DNA from: Maricaulis sp.
GTDB lineage: Bacteria; Pseudomonadota; Alphaproteobacteria; Caulobacterales; Maricaulaceae
NCBI RefSeq assembly: GCF_017643475.1
Contig: NZ_JAEPNI010000004.1
Location: 1 to 64,000 of the forward strand
Reading direction: 5' to 3'
DNA: 64,000 nucleotides
Shown here: piece by piece, positions 54,761-64,000 of the stretch
How the letters are laid out: each line of letters starts with the position of its first letter
How positions within the stretch are numbered: the first letter of the stretch is position 1
Translations under genes and position numbers: made by a program
Notes under the pieces: model-generated
The model's input: only the letters and a program-made list of their open reading frames with translations
What the model was told of the DNA's origin: nothing
Database searches by the model: none

Positions 54761-56164
54761 ATGTCCGAGGCCATCATCAAGAAACTGCATGACGAGGAGA
54801 TCAACTATGTTGACCTCCGTTTCACCGATCCGCGCGGCAAGCTGCAGCACGTGACCTTCGACAAGTCCCAGGTTGACGAGGACTTCTTCGAAGACGGCAT
54901 CATGTTTGACGGTTCCTCCATCGGTGGCTGGAAAGCGATCAATGAGTCCGACATGGTGCTCAAACCGGACACCTCCTACACGACGATCGACCCGTTCTAC
55001 CAGCAGCCGACGATGGTCATGTTCTGTGACATTCTCGAGCCGGGTTCGGGCGAAAGCTATAATCGCGACCCGCGCACGACCGCCAAGAAAGCCGAGGCTT
55101 TCCTGAAGTCCTCCGGCATTGGCGACGCGGCCTATCTCGGCCCGGAAGCGGAATTTTTCGTTTTTGACGATGTTCGCATCTCCACCGAACAGCACCACAC
55201 CTCCTACAAGCTCGACAGCGAGGAAGGCCCCTACAACTCCAACCGCAAGTATGAAGGCGGCAATATGGGCCACCGCCCGGGTCCAAAGGGCGGCTATTTC
55301 CCGGTCAATCCGGTCGACAGCGGCCAGGACATGCGCACCGAGATGCTCGAAGTGATGACTGAGCTGGGCCTCGAGCCGGAAAAGCATCACCACGAGGTGG
55401 CTCCGGCGCAGCACGAGCTCGGCATGAAGTTCTCGACCCTCACCACGATGGCCGACCGCATGCAGCTCTATAAGTACACGGTCCACATGGTTGCCCATGC
55501 CTATGGCAAGACGGCCACCTTCATGCCCAAGCCGGTCTGGAACGACAATGGCACCGGCATGCACGTGCACCAGTCCATCTGGAAGGACGGCAAGCCGCTC
55601 TTCGCCGGCGACCGGTATGCTGACCTGTCTGACAACTGCCTCTACTATATCGGTGGCATCATCAAACACGCCCGCGCGATCAATGCTTTCGCCAACGCTT
55701 CGACCAATTCCTACAAGCGCCTGGTCCCGGGCTTCGAGGCACCGGTCCTGCTGGCCTATTCCGCCCGCAACCGTTCTGCGTCCATCCGTATCCCGTATGT
55801 CAGCTCGCCGAACGGCAAGCGCCTGGAGACGCGTTTCCCGGACCCCGCCGGCAACCCGTATCTGACCTTCACCTCGCTCTTGATGGCCGGTCTCGACGGC
55901 ATCGAGAATCGTATCGATCCGGGCGATCCGATGGACAAGGACCTCTACGACCTGCCGCCGGAAGAGCTCAAGGACATCCCAACGGTCTGCCGCTCGCTGC
56001 GTGAGGCTCTGGAATCACTCGACGCCGATCGCGACTTCCTCAAGAAGGGCGGTGTCATGGATGACGACCAGATCGACGCCTATATCGATCTCAAGATGGA
56101 AGAAGTCGAACGCTTCGAGATGCACCCGCACCCGGTCGAATTCGACATGTATTATTCCTGCTGA
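54761..56164 (+). CDS. glnA: Glutamine synthetase, type I
   Basis: This is a 467-aa enzyme that assimilates ammonia into glutamine. Visible are [22 protein letters not shown], the metal-site block [10 protein letters not shown], the ATP-site [18 protein letters not shown] and [11 protein letters not shown]. The tyrosine in [12 protein letters not shown] is the adenylylation site, so GlnE/PII control is expected. Length is typical of proteobacterial GSI-beta. Confidence 0.96.
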   Translation: MSEAIIKKLHDEEINYVDLRFTDPRGKLQHVTFDKSQVDEDFFEDGIMFDGSSIGGWKAINESDMVLKPDTSYTTIDPFYQQPTMVMFCDILEPGSGESYNRDPRTTAKKAEAFLKSSGIGDAAYLGPEAEFFVFDDVRISTEQHHTSYKLDSEEGPYNSNRKYEGGNMGHRPGPKGGYFPVNPVDSGQDMRTEMLEVMTELGLEPEKHHHEVAPAQHELGMKFSTLTTMADRMQLYKYTVHMVAHAYGKTATFMPKPVWNDNGTGMHVHQSIWKDGKPLFAGDRYADLSDNCLYYIGGIIKHARAINAFANASTNSYKRLVPGFEAPVLLAYSARNRSASIRIPYVSSPNGKRLETRFPDPAGNPYLTFTSLLMAGLDGIENRIDPGDPMDKDLYDLPPEELKDIPTVCRSLREALESLDADRDFLKKGGVMDDDQIDAYIDLKMEEVERFEMHPHPVEFDMYYSC

Positions 56165-56192
56165 TCCGGCGATCCGCACGAAGATTGAAGAA

Positions 56193-56222
56193 GCGGTCGG
56201 GCCCAAGCCCGGCCGCTTTTTT
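56193..56222 (+). terminator. Intrinsic terminator of glnBA
   Basis: GCGGTCGGGC-ccaa-GCCCGGCCGC (10 bp, one G-T) is followed by TTTTTT, 28 bases past the glnA stop. Confidence 0.92.
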
Positions 56223-56322
56223 GTTTCGACACACATGAATGGTCGACGAGCGCTATTCCATTCGCTACAAATCCACCCGAGTTAACTTATTCCCGCCATG
56301 GGTCGTTCTTCTAGGAGTCGGT

Positions 56323-59300
56323 ATGCGTCGCCGTTTTATGTTTGCAAGCGCTCTTGCCACGCTAACAGTTTGCGCTCCCGCAGCGTTCGCCCAGACGACC
56401 GTCTCCGACGAACGTACGACTCCGATCGCGACGTCGACGGCTGGCTCGGGTGGTGGTGCTGACAGCATTGTCATCTCAAACACCGGTCGCGTAACGCTGA
56501 CCTCGCCGGCGACTCCGGCTGTCACGATGGACAGCGACAACGATGTGACCATCGACGGCGATGTCACCGTGACGTCAGATGATGATGGCGGAGTGGGCGT
56601 CAATCTGCTCGGCGGTGTCTCGGGAGATTTGCGCATCGGTGGCGACATTACCGTCACAGCGGAAAACCTGCCCGGCGATGACGACAATGACGGCGATGTC
56701 GACGGAGATATCGGCGCGGGCAGTCATCGTGTCGGTGTCCTGGTAGACGGTACCGGTGCCTATGTCGGCGACGTTTTCCTTGAAACGGGCGGGACCATCT
56801 CTGTTCGCGGAAATGAATCGGCCGGCCTGCGCACTCTCACCGAAATGACGGGCAATATCGATATTGCCGGCAGTATCGGAACAGTCGGCGACAATTCATA
56901 CGGTGTCGACATTGCAGCGGCTTTAACCGGCGATTTCAATGTCAGCGGCAACGTCGCAACGTCCGGCGAGGGCTCAACGGCCATCCGGATCGGCGGCGAT
57001 ATCACGGGCGGTTTCTACTTCAACGGCACATCCAGCACGACCGGTTTCCGGTTCGCCGGACGCCCGGTCACGGATACCCAGCTCACCAATATTTCGAACG
57101 ACGACAATCCCGGTGAGGACACCGCGCAATCCGGAGCGACTATTCTGGTAGAAGCGAGCGTCAGCGGCGGCATTCTCTTTGATGCTCCGACTGACGACAA
57201 TTCCACGACCAGTGCCAGCGCAATCTCCATCCGCGGCAGTGCGCCTGCTGTCCAGATCTCGGCAACCAGCGGTGACATCATCATTGGCGAATCGCAGCAG
57301 CCGGCAATTCCCGACGATCCGGACACGACCGACACAGACGAGAGCGTTGCCGCTATTCCTCTCGGTTTCTCCTTCGTCAATCGCGGCGCAATTACCTCGC
57401 GCGGCGAGCTCGATGACATGGACGCATTTGGTGTGCGGGTCGGCGGTACGGATAATGGTGCTGGTGGCTTCCACACCGCTACACTGACCCATGGCATGTC
57501 CAACACCGGCACCGTCACAGCCGCGGCACATTCCAACACCGTTGGCGCGTCTGCCTACGCCTATGACATCACGTCCGGCGCGCTCATTCCGGTCTTTTCC
57601 AACAGCGGCAATATCAGCGGCCAGGCTACAACCGTGGCTCAGGGCACCGCTTTCGCTGATTCCTACGCGATTTACATCCACAGCGACGCTGTGATGAACG
57701 CGCTGGTGAACTCCGGAAACATCCTGTCATCCGGTATCGGAGGCGGCAGCGCCTTTGCTGTCGTTGACCGCTCGGGTACGCTGACGAACATCACCAACAG
57801 TGGCACGATCCAGTCGGCGCGCACGGCACCATCATCCTATTTTGACGATAATGGCGACCTGATCTCTCCAGATGACGTGGACAATTACGACGTTGTTGCC
57901 ATCGATGTGTCCAACAACACCACCGGGGTGACCTATCATCAGTTCTGGGTCCGCGACGTTGTCGAGGACGACCCCGACACCGATGCCGATGAGTCACTGA
58001 ACGCTATTCTCGTTACCCAGGCCATCATTGCCACCACGGGCGATATCCTGCTGGGCTCGGGCGATGATGTCATCCGCATTGATGCTGGCGATGTACGCGG
58101 CATGATCGCCTTTGGCGATGGCAGCGACATGTTTGTGCTCGACGGTTCTGACGTCCGCGACGAGATCACTAATCTTGTTACCGCTGGTCGGATTGATGCC
58201 CTCTCCACCGATGAATTGTACGACGCTCTGCCGAGCTTTGTAGGTGCAGTTACGGACGCGGACGGCACGCTGGACATCGACATGCAGTGGGCCAGCCTTG
58301 AGCTGACCCAGGCTGGCGAGCTTCAGATTGGCGACGCGCGCTTCGGCGATGGCGCTTTGCTGCGTTTCGAGATCGACGCTGACGCCGCAGCCCCGCGCAC
58401 CATCACAGCCTCCGGCGATGTGAATTTCGAGGCGGGATCCCGCCTGTCCATCACCCTCTCCAACCTGATCGGAGAATCCGGTGACTATGTCGTCCTTTCG
58501 GCAGCAAATCTGGACATTGACGAAGGCATCGCGACACTCGCCGATGCACCAAACCCGTTCCTCTACGACACCACACTGGCTCTGGACGAAAACAATTCCA
58601 ACGCCATCATCCTGTCCCTGCGCCGCAAATCGGCGGAAGAGCTGGGCATGAATGACAACCAGGCTGCGGCCTATGGCGCAGCTTTCGCTGGCTGGCAGGC
58701 CAATGACGAGTTGGGTGCGGCAATTGCTTCACTGATCACCGAAGCCGAATTCTATCAGGCCTATAACCAGCTGCTGCCGGAATATGCGTCGAGCGCAATC
58801 CAGTTTGCGATGGCGGCGAATGACAGCTCGCTCGGTGCGCTGGCAACACGCCTCGAAGCTGCACGCCGCAGCCCGGACAACACCGGCGGCCTCTGGCTGC
58901 AGGAATTCGGCTATTTCGCGGATCGTGCGGGCACGGCGTTCGGACCTGGCTATCGCGGTCACGGTCTTGGTATGGCCATAGGCTTTGACCGGCCGTTCGG
59001 CCCCTTCTACGCGGTGGGTATCAACGCTGTGGGTGCCGCCAGTGAGGTGGAAGAGGTTGAGGGTTTTGACAATCCGATGTCTGCCATCACCAGCCAGATT
59101 GGTGTCTATGCCGCGGCCCAGACTGGTGATGTCTACATCGACATCTACGCCGGTGGCGGTATCGACAAGTTCGAGCACAACCGGCAGGTCGTTATCGGCA
59201 GCTTCTCCGCTGAACCAATCGCGGAATGGGATGGTTATCACCTCACCGGTTCGGCCCGCATCGGATACGACGTCCAGTTCGGGCGCTATTTCTTCCGTCC

Positions 59301-59736
59301 GTCAGCCTCGATCGACTATCTCAGCCTGACCGAGAACTCCTACAATGAGAGCGGCGGCGGTGCCGGTATCGACCTGATGGTCGGAGACCGTGATTCCACG
59401 AGCTTTACAGGTACTGCCCTGCTCTCGATGGGCGCGCGCTTCGAGGGTGATGACAACTGGTGGTCACCGACCCTGCGTCTGGGATATCGCAGTGAGTTGG
59501 ACAGTTCCAACACGGACACCTTCGCTGCGCTCTGTGTCTCTGATTGCTCGGGTACGCCGACCTATAGTGATCGCTTCACCCTGCGGTCTCAGCAGATGCC
59601 AGGCAGTGGCTTCATCTTCGGCTTCGGCATCGCGGCAGGTTCGGATTACTCCACCTTCTCGCTCGACTATGATGCTGATGTCCGCGACGACTTCATCCGT
59701 CACACGGCACGTTTCGTGATCCGCCTGGTCTTCTAA
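56323..59736 (+). CDS. Autotransporter outer-membrane protein, 1137 aa
   Basis: The protein has a signal peptide (MRRRFMFASALATLTVCAPAAFA, in part) cut near AQTT. A long passenger (to about residue 840) follows, made of repeated G/N/T-rich strands such as ITNSGTIQSAR, MSNTGTVTAAAHSN and SGDIIIGES, consistent with a beta-helix, with acidic Asp-rich inserts (DDDNDGDVDGD). The C-terminal 270 residues are an autotransporter beta-barrel (WLQEFGYFADRAG to RFVIRLVF), ending in Phe as outer-membrane proteins do. The ATG at 56323 has AGGAG 5 bases upstream; the frame to 56239 is not supported. It probably displays the passenger on the cell surface; the ligand is unknown. One Cys pair (LCVSDCSG) lies in a barrel loop. 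Confidence 0.9.
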   Translation: MRRRFMFASALATLTVCAPAAFAQTTVSDERTTPIATSTAGSGGGADSIVISNTGRVTLTSPATPAVTMDSDNDVTIDGDVTVTSDDDGGVGVNLLGGVSGDLRIGGDITVTAENLPGDDDNDGDVDGDIGAGSHRVGVLVDGTGAYVGDVFLETGGTISVRGNESAGLRTLTEMTGNIDIAGSIGTVGDNSYGVDIAAALTGDFNVSGNVATSGEGSTAIRIGGDITGGFYFNGTSSTTGFRFAGRPVTDTQLTNISNDDNPGEDTAQSGATILVEASVSGGILFDAPTDDNSTTSASAISIRGSAPAVQISATSGDIIIGESQQPAIPDDPDTTDTDESVAAIPLGFSFVNRGAITSRGELDDMDAFGVRVGGTDNGAGGFHTATLTHGMSNTGTVTAAAHSNTVGASAYAYDITSGALIPVFSNSGNISGQATTVAQGTAFADSYAIYIHSDAVMNALVNSGNILSSGIGGGSAFAVVDRSGTLTNITNSGTIQSARTAPSSYFDDNGDLISPDDVDNYDVVAIDVSNNTTGVTYHQFWVRDVVEDDPDTDADESLNAILVTQAIIATTGDILLGSGDDVIRIDAGDVRGMIAFGDGSDMFVLDGSDVRDEITNLVTAGRIDALSTDELYDALPSFVGAVTDADGTLDIDMQWASLELTQAGELQIGDARFGDGALLRFEIDADAAAPRTITASGDVNFEAGSRLSITLSNLIGESGDYVVLSAANLDIDEGIATLADAPNPFLYDTTLALDENNSNAIILSLRRKSAEELGMNDNQAAAYGAAFAGWQANDELGAAIASLITEAEFYQAYNQLLPEYASSAIQFAMAANDSSLGALATRLEAARRSPDNTGGLWLQEFGYFADRAGTAFGPGYRGHGLGMAIGFDRPFGPFYAVGINAVGAASEVEEVEGFDNPMSAITSQIGVYAAAQTGDVYIDIYAGGGIDKFEHNRQVVIGSFSAEPIAEWDGYHLTGSARIGYDVQFGRYFFRPSASIDYLSLTENSYNESGGGAGIDLMVGDRDSTSFTGTALLSMGARFEGDDNWWSPTLRLGYRSELDSSNTDTFAALCVSDCSGTPTYSDRFTLRSQQMPGSGFIFGFGIAAGSDYSTFSLDYDADVRDDFIRHTARFVIRLVF

Positions 59737-59771
59737 ATCGACACCAGGGCAACTTACGGTTAACCCGCTTC

Positions 59772-59807
59772 AACGAGGCTTGCGCGATGATCCGCGCAAG
59801 CCTCGTT
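59772..59807 (+). promoter_or_regulatory. 15-bp perfect hairpin with the next gene's start codon in its loop
   Basis: AACGAGGCTTGCGCG (59772-59786) pairs with CGCGCAAGCCTCGTT (59793-59807), leaving the six-base loop ATGATC. The ATG is the start of the lipoprotein gene at 59787, and its only ribosome-site candidate (GAGG) lies inside the left arm. The hairpin is also 35 bases past the autotransporter stop and is followed by TTCGTTT, so it could act as a terminator. Confidence 0.75.
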
Positions 59808-60389
59808 TCGTTTCTGGCACTGACTGCCCTTTCCGCCTGTGGTCACGCACCACCGGACCAGGTCAATGACGCCTGTCTGATCCTTGAGGACAATCGCTCC
59901 TGGTGGCGTGCCTTGCAGCGCACCGAAGAGCGTTGGGGCACCCCGCCCGGCGTCCAGCTGGCCATTCTGAAACGCGAGTCCAGTTTCAACGCCCACGCAA
60001 GACCGGCGCGCAACCGTCTGCTCGGCATTATCCCCGGGCGGAGGCCCTCATCAGCCTATGGGTATGCACAGGCACTTGATGACACCTGGGATTGGTACCG
60101 CCGCGACACCGGCCGGCGCGGTGCGGACCGCGATGACTTCTCCGATGCCGTGGATTTTGTTGGCTGGTATTCCGCGAAAAGCCGTCAGCTTTCCGGCATC
60201 CAGCCCTATCAGGCCCGGGAGCTCTATCTGTCCTATCACGAGGGACATGGTGGCTATAATCGCGGCACTTATCGTCGCCACGACTGGCTGATGCGCGCTG
60301 CGGATCAGGTCGCGGCCGACGCCCAACGTTACGAAAACCAGATTTCCCGCTGCGAAAGACGGCTGTCACGGCGTTTCGGACTGTTTTGA
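59787..60389 (+). CDS. SLT-domain lipoprotein, putative lytic transglycosylase, 200 aa
   Basis: The signal peptide MIRASLVSFLALTALSAC ends in a lipobox (LSAC), so it is a membrane-anchored lipoprotein. The transglycosylase core shows PGVQLAILKRESSFNAHARPA, with the likely catalytic Glu in KRESSF, then SAYGYAQALDDTWDWY and YLSYHEGHGGYNRGTYRRHDW. It would cut peptidoglycan in the periplasm. It follows the autotransporter by 50 bases. Its start codon lies in the loop of a strong hairpin. Confidence 0.85.
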   Translation: MIRASLVSFLALTALSACGHAPPDQVNDACLILEDNRSWWRALQRTEERWGTPPGVQLAILKRESSFNAHARPARNRLLGIIPGRRPSSAYGYAQALDDTWDWYRRDTGRRGADRDDFSDAVDFVGWYSAKSRQLSGIQPYQARELYLSYHEGHGGYNRGTYRRHDWLMRAADQVAADAQRYENQISRCERRLSRRFGLF

Positions 60390-60427
60390 AATTGCCCTTT
60401 GGCGCGCGACTCGTGCAATCTGGGCAC

Positions 60428-62443
60428 ATGTCGACGTCAAATTCTCAGACCGATCTGTTTGGTTCATCGCCCGCCCCGCAACCCGAGTCCGCTCCGGCTC
60501 CGGGATATTCCGCTGCCCATATCGAGGTCCTGGAAGGCCTTGAAGCCGTCAGACGGCGCCCGGGCATGTATATCGGCGGTACGGATGAACGCGCCTATCA
60601 CCATCTGTTCGCGGAAATCCTCGACAACTCGATGGACGAGGCTGTAGCAGGATGGGCGGACCGGATCGAGGTCGCCATTGACGCTGAAGGCTATATTACC
60701 GTCACCGATAATGGCCGGGGCATCCCCGTCGACCCGCACCCGAAATACGAGAACAAGTCCGCCTTGGAGGTTGTGATGACTGTCCTGCACGCCGGCGGCA
60801 AGTTCTCGGACAAGGCCTACAAGACATCCGGTGGCCTGCATGGCGTGGGTATTTCTGTCGTGAATGCCCTGTCGCAGACCGTCGAGGTCGAAGTCGCGCG
60901 TGAAAAAACCTTGTGGCGTCAGACCTATAGTCGCGGCCTGCCGCAAGGCCCGCTGGAAAAGGTCGGCTCTGCACCGAACCGCCGCGGTACCAAGATCCGC
61001 TTCATGCCGGACACCGAGATCTTTGGCGACAAGCTCAAGATCAAGCCATCGCGCGTCTATGCCATGGCCCGTGCCAAGGCGTTTTTGCGCCGCGGCGTAA
61101 AGATCCAGTGGCGCTGTGCACCGGAACTCGTCGAGGGCACTGACACGCCTGCTGAAGCCCTGCTCTGCTTTCCCGGTGGTCTGGCGGATCGCCTCGCAGA
61201 AATCGTCCAGGGCCGCGCCCTGGTCACTGCAGAGAGTTTTGTTGGCAAGGTTGAGCGCGATGACGGCACGGGGGGTGTCGAATGGGCCATCGCCTGGTCC
61301 AATAACGGCTTCGGAGCCGAGGCCGATGGTTTCTGCCAGTCTTTCTGTAACACTGTCCCGACCCCGCAGGGCGGTTCCCACGAGCAAGGATTGCGCGCGG
61401 CGTTGACCAAGGGCCTGCGCGCCTATGCCGAACACGCCAACGCCAAGAAGGCCTCGCTGATAACCGCCGAGGATGTACTTGGTGGCGCAGGAGCCCTCGT
61501 CTCTGTCTTCATCGGGGACCCTGAATTCCAGGGCCAGACCAAGGAACGCCTGGCTACTCCCGAAGCAGCCAAGCTGGTTGAGACTGCCGTCCGCGACCAG
61601 TTTGATCACTGGCTCGCCGGTTCGCCCAAGGAAGCGACCAAATTGGTCGAATGGGCGATCGAACGCGCCGAGGACCGCGTCCGCCGCCGCAAGGAAAAGG
61701 CCGTCAAACGCCAGACGGCATCGCGCAAACTGCGCCTTCCCGGCAAGCTTGCTGACTGTTCCCGCTCTGATGCGGATGGAACTGAATTATTCCTGGTCGA
61801 GGGCGACTCGGCTGGTGGATCAGCCAAGCAGGCTCGCAATCGCGAGACCCAGGCCATTCTACCCCTGCGCGGCAAGATTCTGAACGTGGCCTCGGCCGCC
61901 GCGGACAAGATTGCCGCCAACCAGGAAATCAACGACCTGCTGCAAGCGCTGGGTTGCCTGAGCGGAAGCCGCTTCAACCTGGAAGATTTGCGCTACGAGC
62001 GTGTTGTCATCATGACTGACGCCGACGTCGATGGAGCTCATATCGCAGCGTTGCTGATCACCTTCTTCTATCGCTCCATGCCGGAGCTGATCCATTCCGG
62101 CCGCCTCTTCCTGGCGCAACCGCCGCTCTATCGCGTAACCCAGGGCTCGACGACGTTTTATGCGAGGGACGACGCCCACAAGGACCAGATCATCGCCGAG
62201 GAATTCAAGGGCAGTTCCAAGGTCGATATCGGACGCTTCAAGGGTCTTGGCGAGATGACCCCGTCACAGCTGAAACAGACCACGATGGATCCCAATGTGC
62301 GCACCATGGCACGGGTCGTGATCGACGAGGAAAACCTCCCGACACTGGAAGGCCTGGTCGAAACGCTGATGGGCAAGAAGCCGGAATTGCGCTTCGCATA
62401 TATCCAGGAACACGCGCCGGAAATCAGTGGGTTGGATATCTAG
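60428..62443 (+). CDS. parE: DNA topoisomerase IV subunit B
   Basis: This is a 671-aa ATPase subunit of topoisomerase IV, which separates sister chromosomes. The GHKL site shows LEGLEAVRRRPGMYIGG, ILDNSMDEAVAGWADRI, TVTDNGRGIPVDPHPKY and GGLHGVGISVVNALS; the TOPRIM domain has LFLVEGDSAGGSAKQARNR and IMTDADVDGAHIAALLITFFYR. Lengths of GyrB proteins are near 800, so this is ParE. I chose the ATG at 60428; the frame opens at 60386 overlapping the previous stop. A short Pro/Ala-rich leader (SSPAPQPESAPAPG) precedes the ATPase domain. Confidence 0.93.
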   Translation: MSTSNSQTDLFGSSPAPQPESAPAPGYSAAHIEVLEGLEAVRRRPGMYIGGTDERAYHHLFAEILDNSMDEAVAGWADRIEVAIDAEGYITVTDNGRGIPVDPHPKYENKSALEVVMTVLHAGGKFSDKAYKTSGGLHGVGISVVNALSQTVEVEVAREKTLWRQTYSRGLPQGPLEKVGSAPNRRGTKIRFMPDTEIFGDKLKIKPSRVYAMARAKAFLRRGVKIQWRCAPELVEGTDTPAEALLCFPGGLADRLAEIVQGRALVTAESFVGKVERDDGTGGVEWAIAWSNNGFGAEADGFCQSFCNTVPTPQGGSHEQGLRAALTKGLRAYAEHANAKKASLITAEDVLGGAGALVSVFIGDPEFQGQTKERLATPEAAKLVETAVRDQFDHWLAGSPKEATKLVEWAIERAEDRVRRRKEKAVKRQTASRKLRLPGKLADCSRSDADGTELFLVEGDSAGGSAKQARNRETQAILPLRGKILNVASAAADKIAANQEINDLLQALGCLSGSRFNLEDLRYERVVIMTDADVDGAHIAALLITFFYRSMPELIHSGRLFLAQPPLYRVTQGSTTFYARDDAHKDQIIAEEFKGSSKVDIGRFKGLGEMTPSQLKQTTMDPNVRTMARVVIDEENLPTLEGLVETLMGKKPELRFAYIQEHAPEISGLDI

Positions 62444-62699
62444 CGCTGCATTGATACTGCAGGCCCGTAACAAGCTACGACACGAACACCACAAGCAGCG
62501 CGGGTGGCTGGTCGCGTGCGCAATCCCGCCTGCCCGCTTAAGAATGCAACGACGGCACCGTACCGCTACAGCATCATTGCGGACCGGAAGACATTTCGCT
62601 GAACTCAGCGAAGGGTAGCGAACTGAAATTGACGCTCCCCTCCTGATTGCGTTCAATGCGCGGGCACTCGCGACTCAGGGAACATCAAGAGGGTACATC
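62444..62699. other. Gene-free gap upstream of the amidohydrolase
   Basis: These 256 bases show no gene I can support. A 63-codon frame at 62427 overlaps the end of parE and has no family signature. The promoter of the lipoprotein gene at 62700 must lie here. Confidence 0.5.
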
Positions 62700-64000
62700 A
62701 TGACATCTAACTTTCTGAAGGCATCGGTGGGTCTCGCCGCCGTGTTCTGCCTTGCTGCATGCAGCGATGGCGGATCTGCGAGCTCCGGCTCGGGCGGGAC
62801 AGATACTGCGGATGACGGAGAGGTTGTTCGCATCAACCTCGATCCGTATCCGTCCACCTATCAACCGATGTCCAGCGGCACGACACTGATCCAGAACGCC
62901 ACGATCTTCGATGGTCTGGGTGGCCAGGTTGACGACGGAGATGTCCTGATTGAAGACGGCCTCATCGCCGCGGTTGGACAAGATCTCGATGTGCCGGATG
63001 GCGCAACCGTAATCGACGCAGCCGGACGATATGTAACGCCGGGTGTGATCGACATCCACTCGCACCTTGGTGTCTACCCCTCTCCGGGCGTTGGCGCCCA
63101 TTCCGACGGCAATGAAGCGACCCAGCCGGTCACCGCGGAAGTCTGGGCTGAGCATTCCGTCTGGCCGCAGGATCCTGGATTTGAAGCCGCCCTCGCGGGT
63201 GGTGTCACCACGCTGCATGTCCTGCCAGGCTCCGCCAACCTCTTCGGTGGTCGCGGCGTGACCTTGCGCAATGTCTCCGGCCGCACTGTCCAGGAAATGA
63301 AATTCCCTGACGCGCCCTACACGCTGAAAATGGCCTGCGGTGAGAATCCATCGCGCGTCTATGGCAATCGCGGCTCCTCGCCAGCGACCGATATGGGCAA
63401 CATGGCCGGTTATCGCGCAGCGTGGCAGCGCGCTTCCGACTATCGCGATGACTGGCAGGAATACTGGGATGCTGCGGAAGCGGGCGAAGACGCCTCACCA
63501 CCGCGTCGCGATCTGGAACTGGACACGATGATGGGTGTCCTGGAAGGCGAAGTCCTGGTGCAGATGCACTGTTATCGCGCCGACCAGATGGCTCAGATCA
63601 TGGATCTGGCCCGTGAGTTCGACTACCAGGTCACGACCTTCCACCACGCGGTCGAGGCCTACAAGATCCCGGATCTCCTGGCCGAAAACGGCGCCTGTGT
63701 TGCCGTTTGGGCAGACTGGGGTGGTTTCAAGATGGAAGCCTATGACAGCATTCGCGAGAACCTCGCCCTGTCCCATGCCAATGGTGCCTGCGCCATGATC
63801 CATTCCGACAGTTCCGGCGGCATCCAGCGCCTGAACCAGGAAATCGCGAAGGCCCTGGCCGATGGCCGCCGTGCCGGCATCGAGATCTCCGAAGCGGAAG
63901 CCTGGACCTGGGTCGCCAATAACCCGGCAACAGCGCTGGGCATTGCCGATCAGACCGGTTCCCTGCAGCCGGGCCTGCGTGGTGATGTCGTTCTCTGGTC
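62700..64000 (+). CDS. Amidohydrolase family lipoprotein, 3' end beyond the window
   Basis: 433 codons are visible and the frame is still open at the window edge. The signal peptide MTSNFLKASVGLAAVFCLAAC ends in a lipobox (LAAC), followed by a Ser/Gly/Asp linker. The amidohydrolase domain starts TLIQNATIFDGLGGQVDDGD and holds the metal motif GVIDIHSHLGVYPSP (HxH), ALAGGVTTLHVLPGSANL, and later TFHHAVEAYK and HSDSSGG (His/Asp ligands). It is close to imidazolonepropionase-like periplasmic hydrolases; substrate unknown. AGAGGG lies 7 bases before the ATG. Confidence 0.88.
   Translation, partial: MTSNFLKASVGLAAVFCLAACSDGGSASSGSGGTDTADDGEVVRINLDPYPSTYQPMSSGTTLIQNATIFDGLGGQVDDGDVLIEDGLIAAVGQDLDVPDGATVIDAAGRYVTPGVIDIHSHLGVYPSPGVGAHSDGNEATQPVTAEVWAEHSVWPQDPGFEAALAGGVTTLHVLPGSANLFGGRGVTLRNVSGRTVQEMKFPDAPYTLKMACGENPSRVYGNRGSSPATDMGNMAGYRAAWQRASDYRDDWQEYWDAAEAGEDASPPRRDLELDTMMGVLEGEVLVQMHCYRADQMAQIMDLAREFDYQVTTFHHAVEAYKIPDLLAENGACVAVWADWGGFKMEAYDSIRENLALSHANGACAMIHSDSSGGIQRLNQEIAKALADGRRAGIEISEAEAWTWVANNPATALGIADQTGSLQPGLRGDVVLW

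Noticed and set aside
62427-62618. 63-codon frame downstream of parE
   Set aside because: It overlaps the parE end, lacks a ribosome site, and its product shows no recognisable pattern.

Overview
The window looks like chromosomal DNA of a high-GC alphaproteobacterium, most likely from the Maricaulis/Oceanicaulis/Hyphomonadaceae side of the class. I infer this from gene order (nuoA-N followed by birA, coaX, rnj, mce and a DUF1467 gene; clpP-clpX-lon downstream of tig), from a PII/GlnA pair of alphaproteobacterial type, and from protein style. No database search was possible, so the genus is a guess.

Layout. (1) Positions 1-3150 are an accessory, repeat-rich stretch. It holds a truncated REP-associated transposase, two near-identical elements of about 142 bp plus a decayed third one with related ends, a scrap of a tyrosine recombinase gene, three orphan genes and palindromic intergenic repeats. 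(2) 3153-24007 is one long run of minus-strand genes, often overlapping by a few bases. It holds the 14 complex I subunits with one extra small gene between nuoF and nuoG, then biotin ligase, type III pantothenate kinase, RNase J, methylmalonyl-CoA epimerase, a DUF1467 membrane protein, an exported protein, and a 544-residue chimera that begins as a tautomerase-superfamily isomerase and runs on into about 430 residues I cannot identify. (3) 24236-29098 holds membrane proteins, a PF10118 protein, an AbgT transporter and a GyrI-like protein. (4) 29248-33375 holds tRNA-Asp, an arsR-arsI pair with a long dyad operator, and bioA divergent from bioFD. (5) 33551-36998 holds a DUF1800/DUF1501 secreted pair and tRNA-Val. 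(6) 37058-38762 is a TetR regulator divergent from a PspA-like/YiaA-like pair with two palindromic operators. (7) 38834-46581 holds pheA with a phenylalanine leader-peptide attenuator, lon, clpX, clpP and tig. (8) 46791-54258 holds tRNA-Leu, a possible degenerate EAL protein, a TPMT-family methyltransferase, a MATE pump, malic enzyme and the NAD(P)H-hydrate repair enzyme. (9) 54389-64000 holds glnB-glnA, an autotransporter, a lipoprotein transglycosylase whose start codon sits in a hairpin loop, parE, and the first part of a lipoprotein amidohydrolase.

The core genes serve respiration (complex I), cofactor supply (biotin, CoA, NADPH repair), protein quality control (trigger factor, ClpXP, Lon), aromatic amino acid and nitrogen control, and envelope functions. 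The least explained material is the chimera at 3153-4787 with its 45-bp flanking repeat, the repeat cluster at 370-1980, and several RNA or DNA control structures visible directly in the sequence (pheA leader, TetR operators, ArsR dyad, hairpin at 59772).
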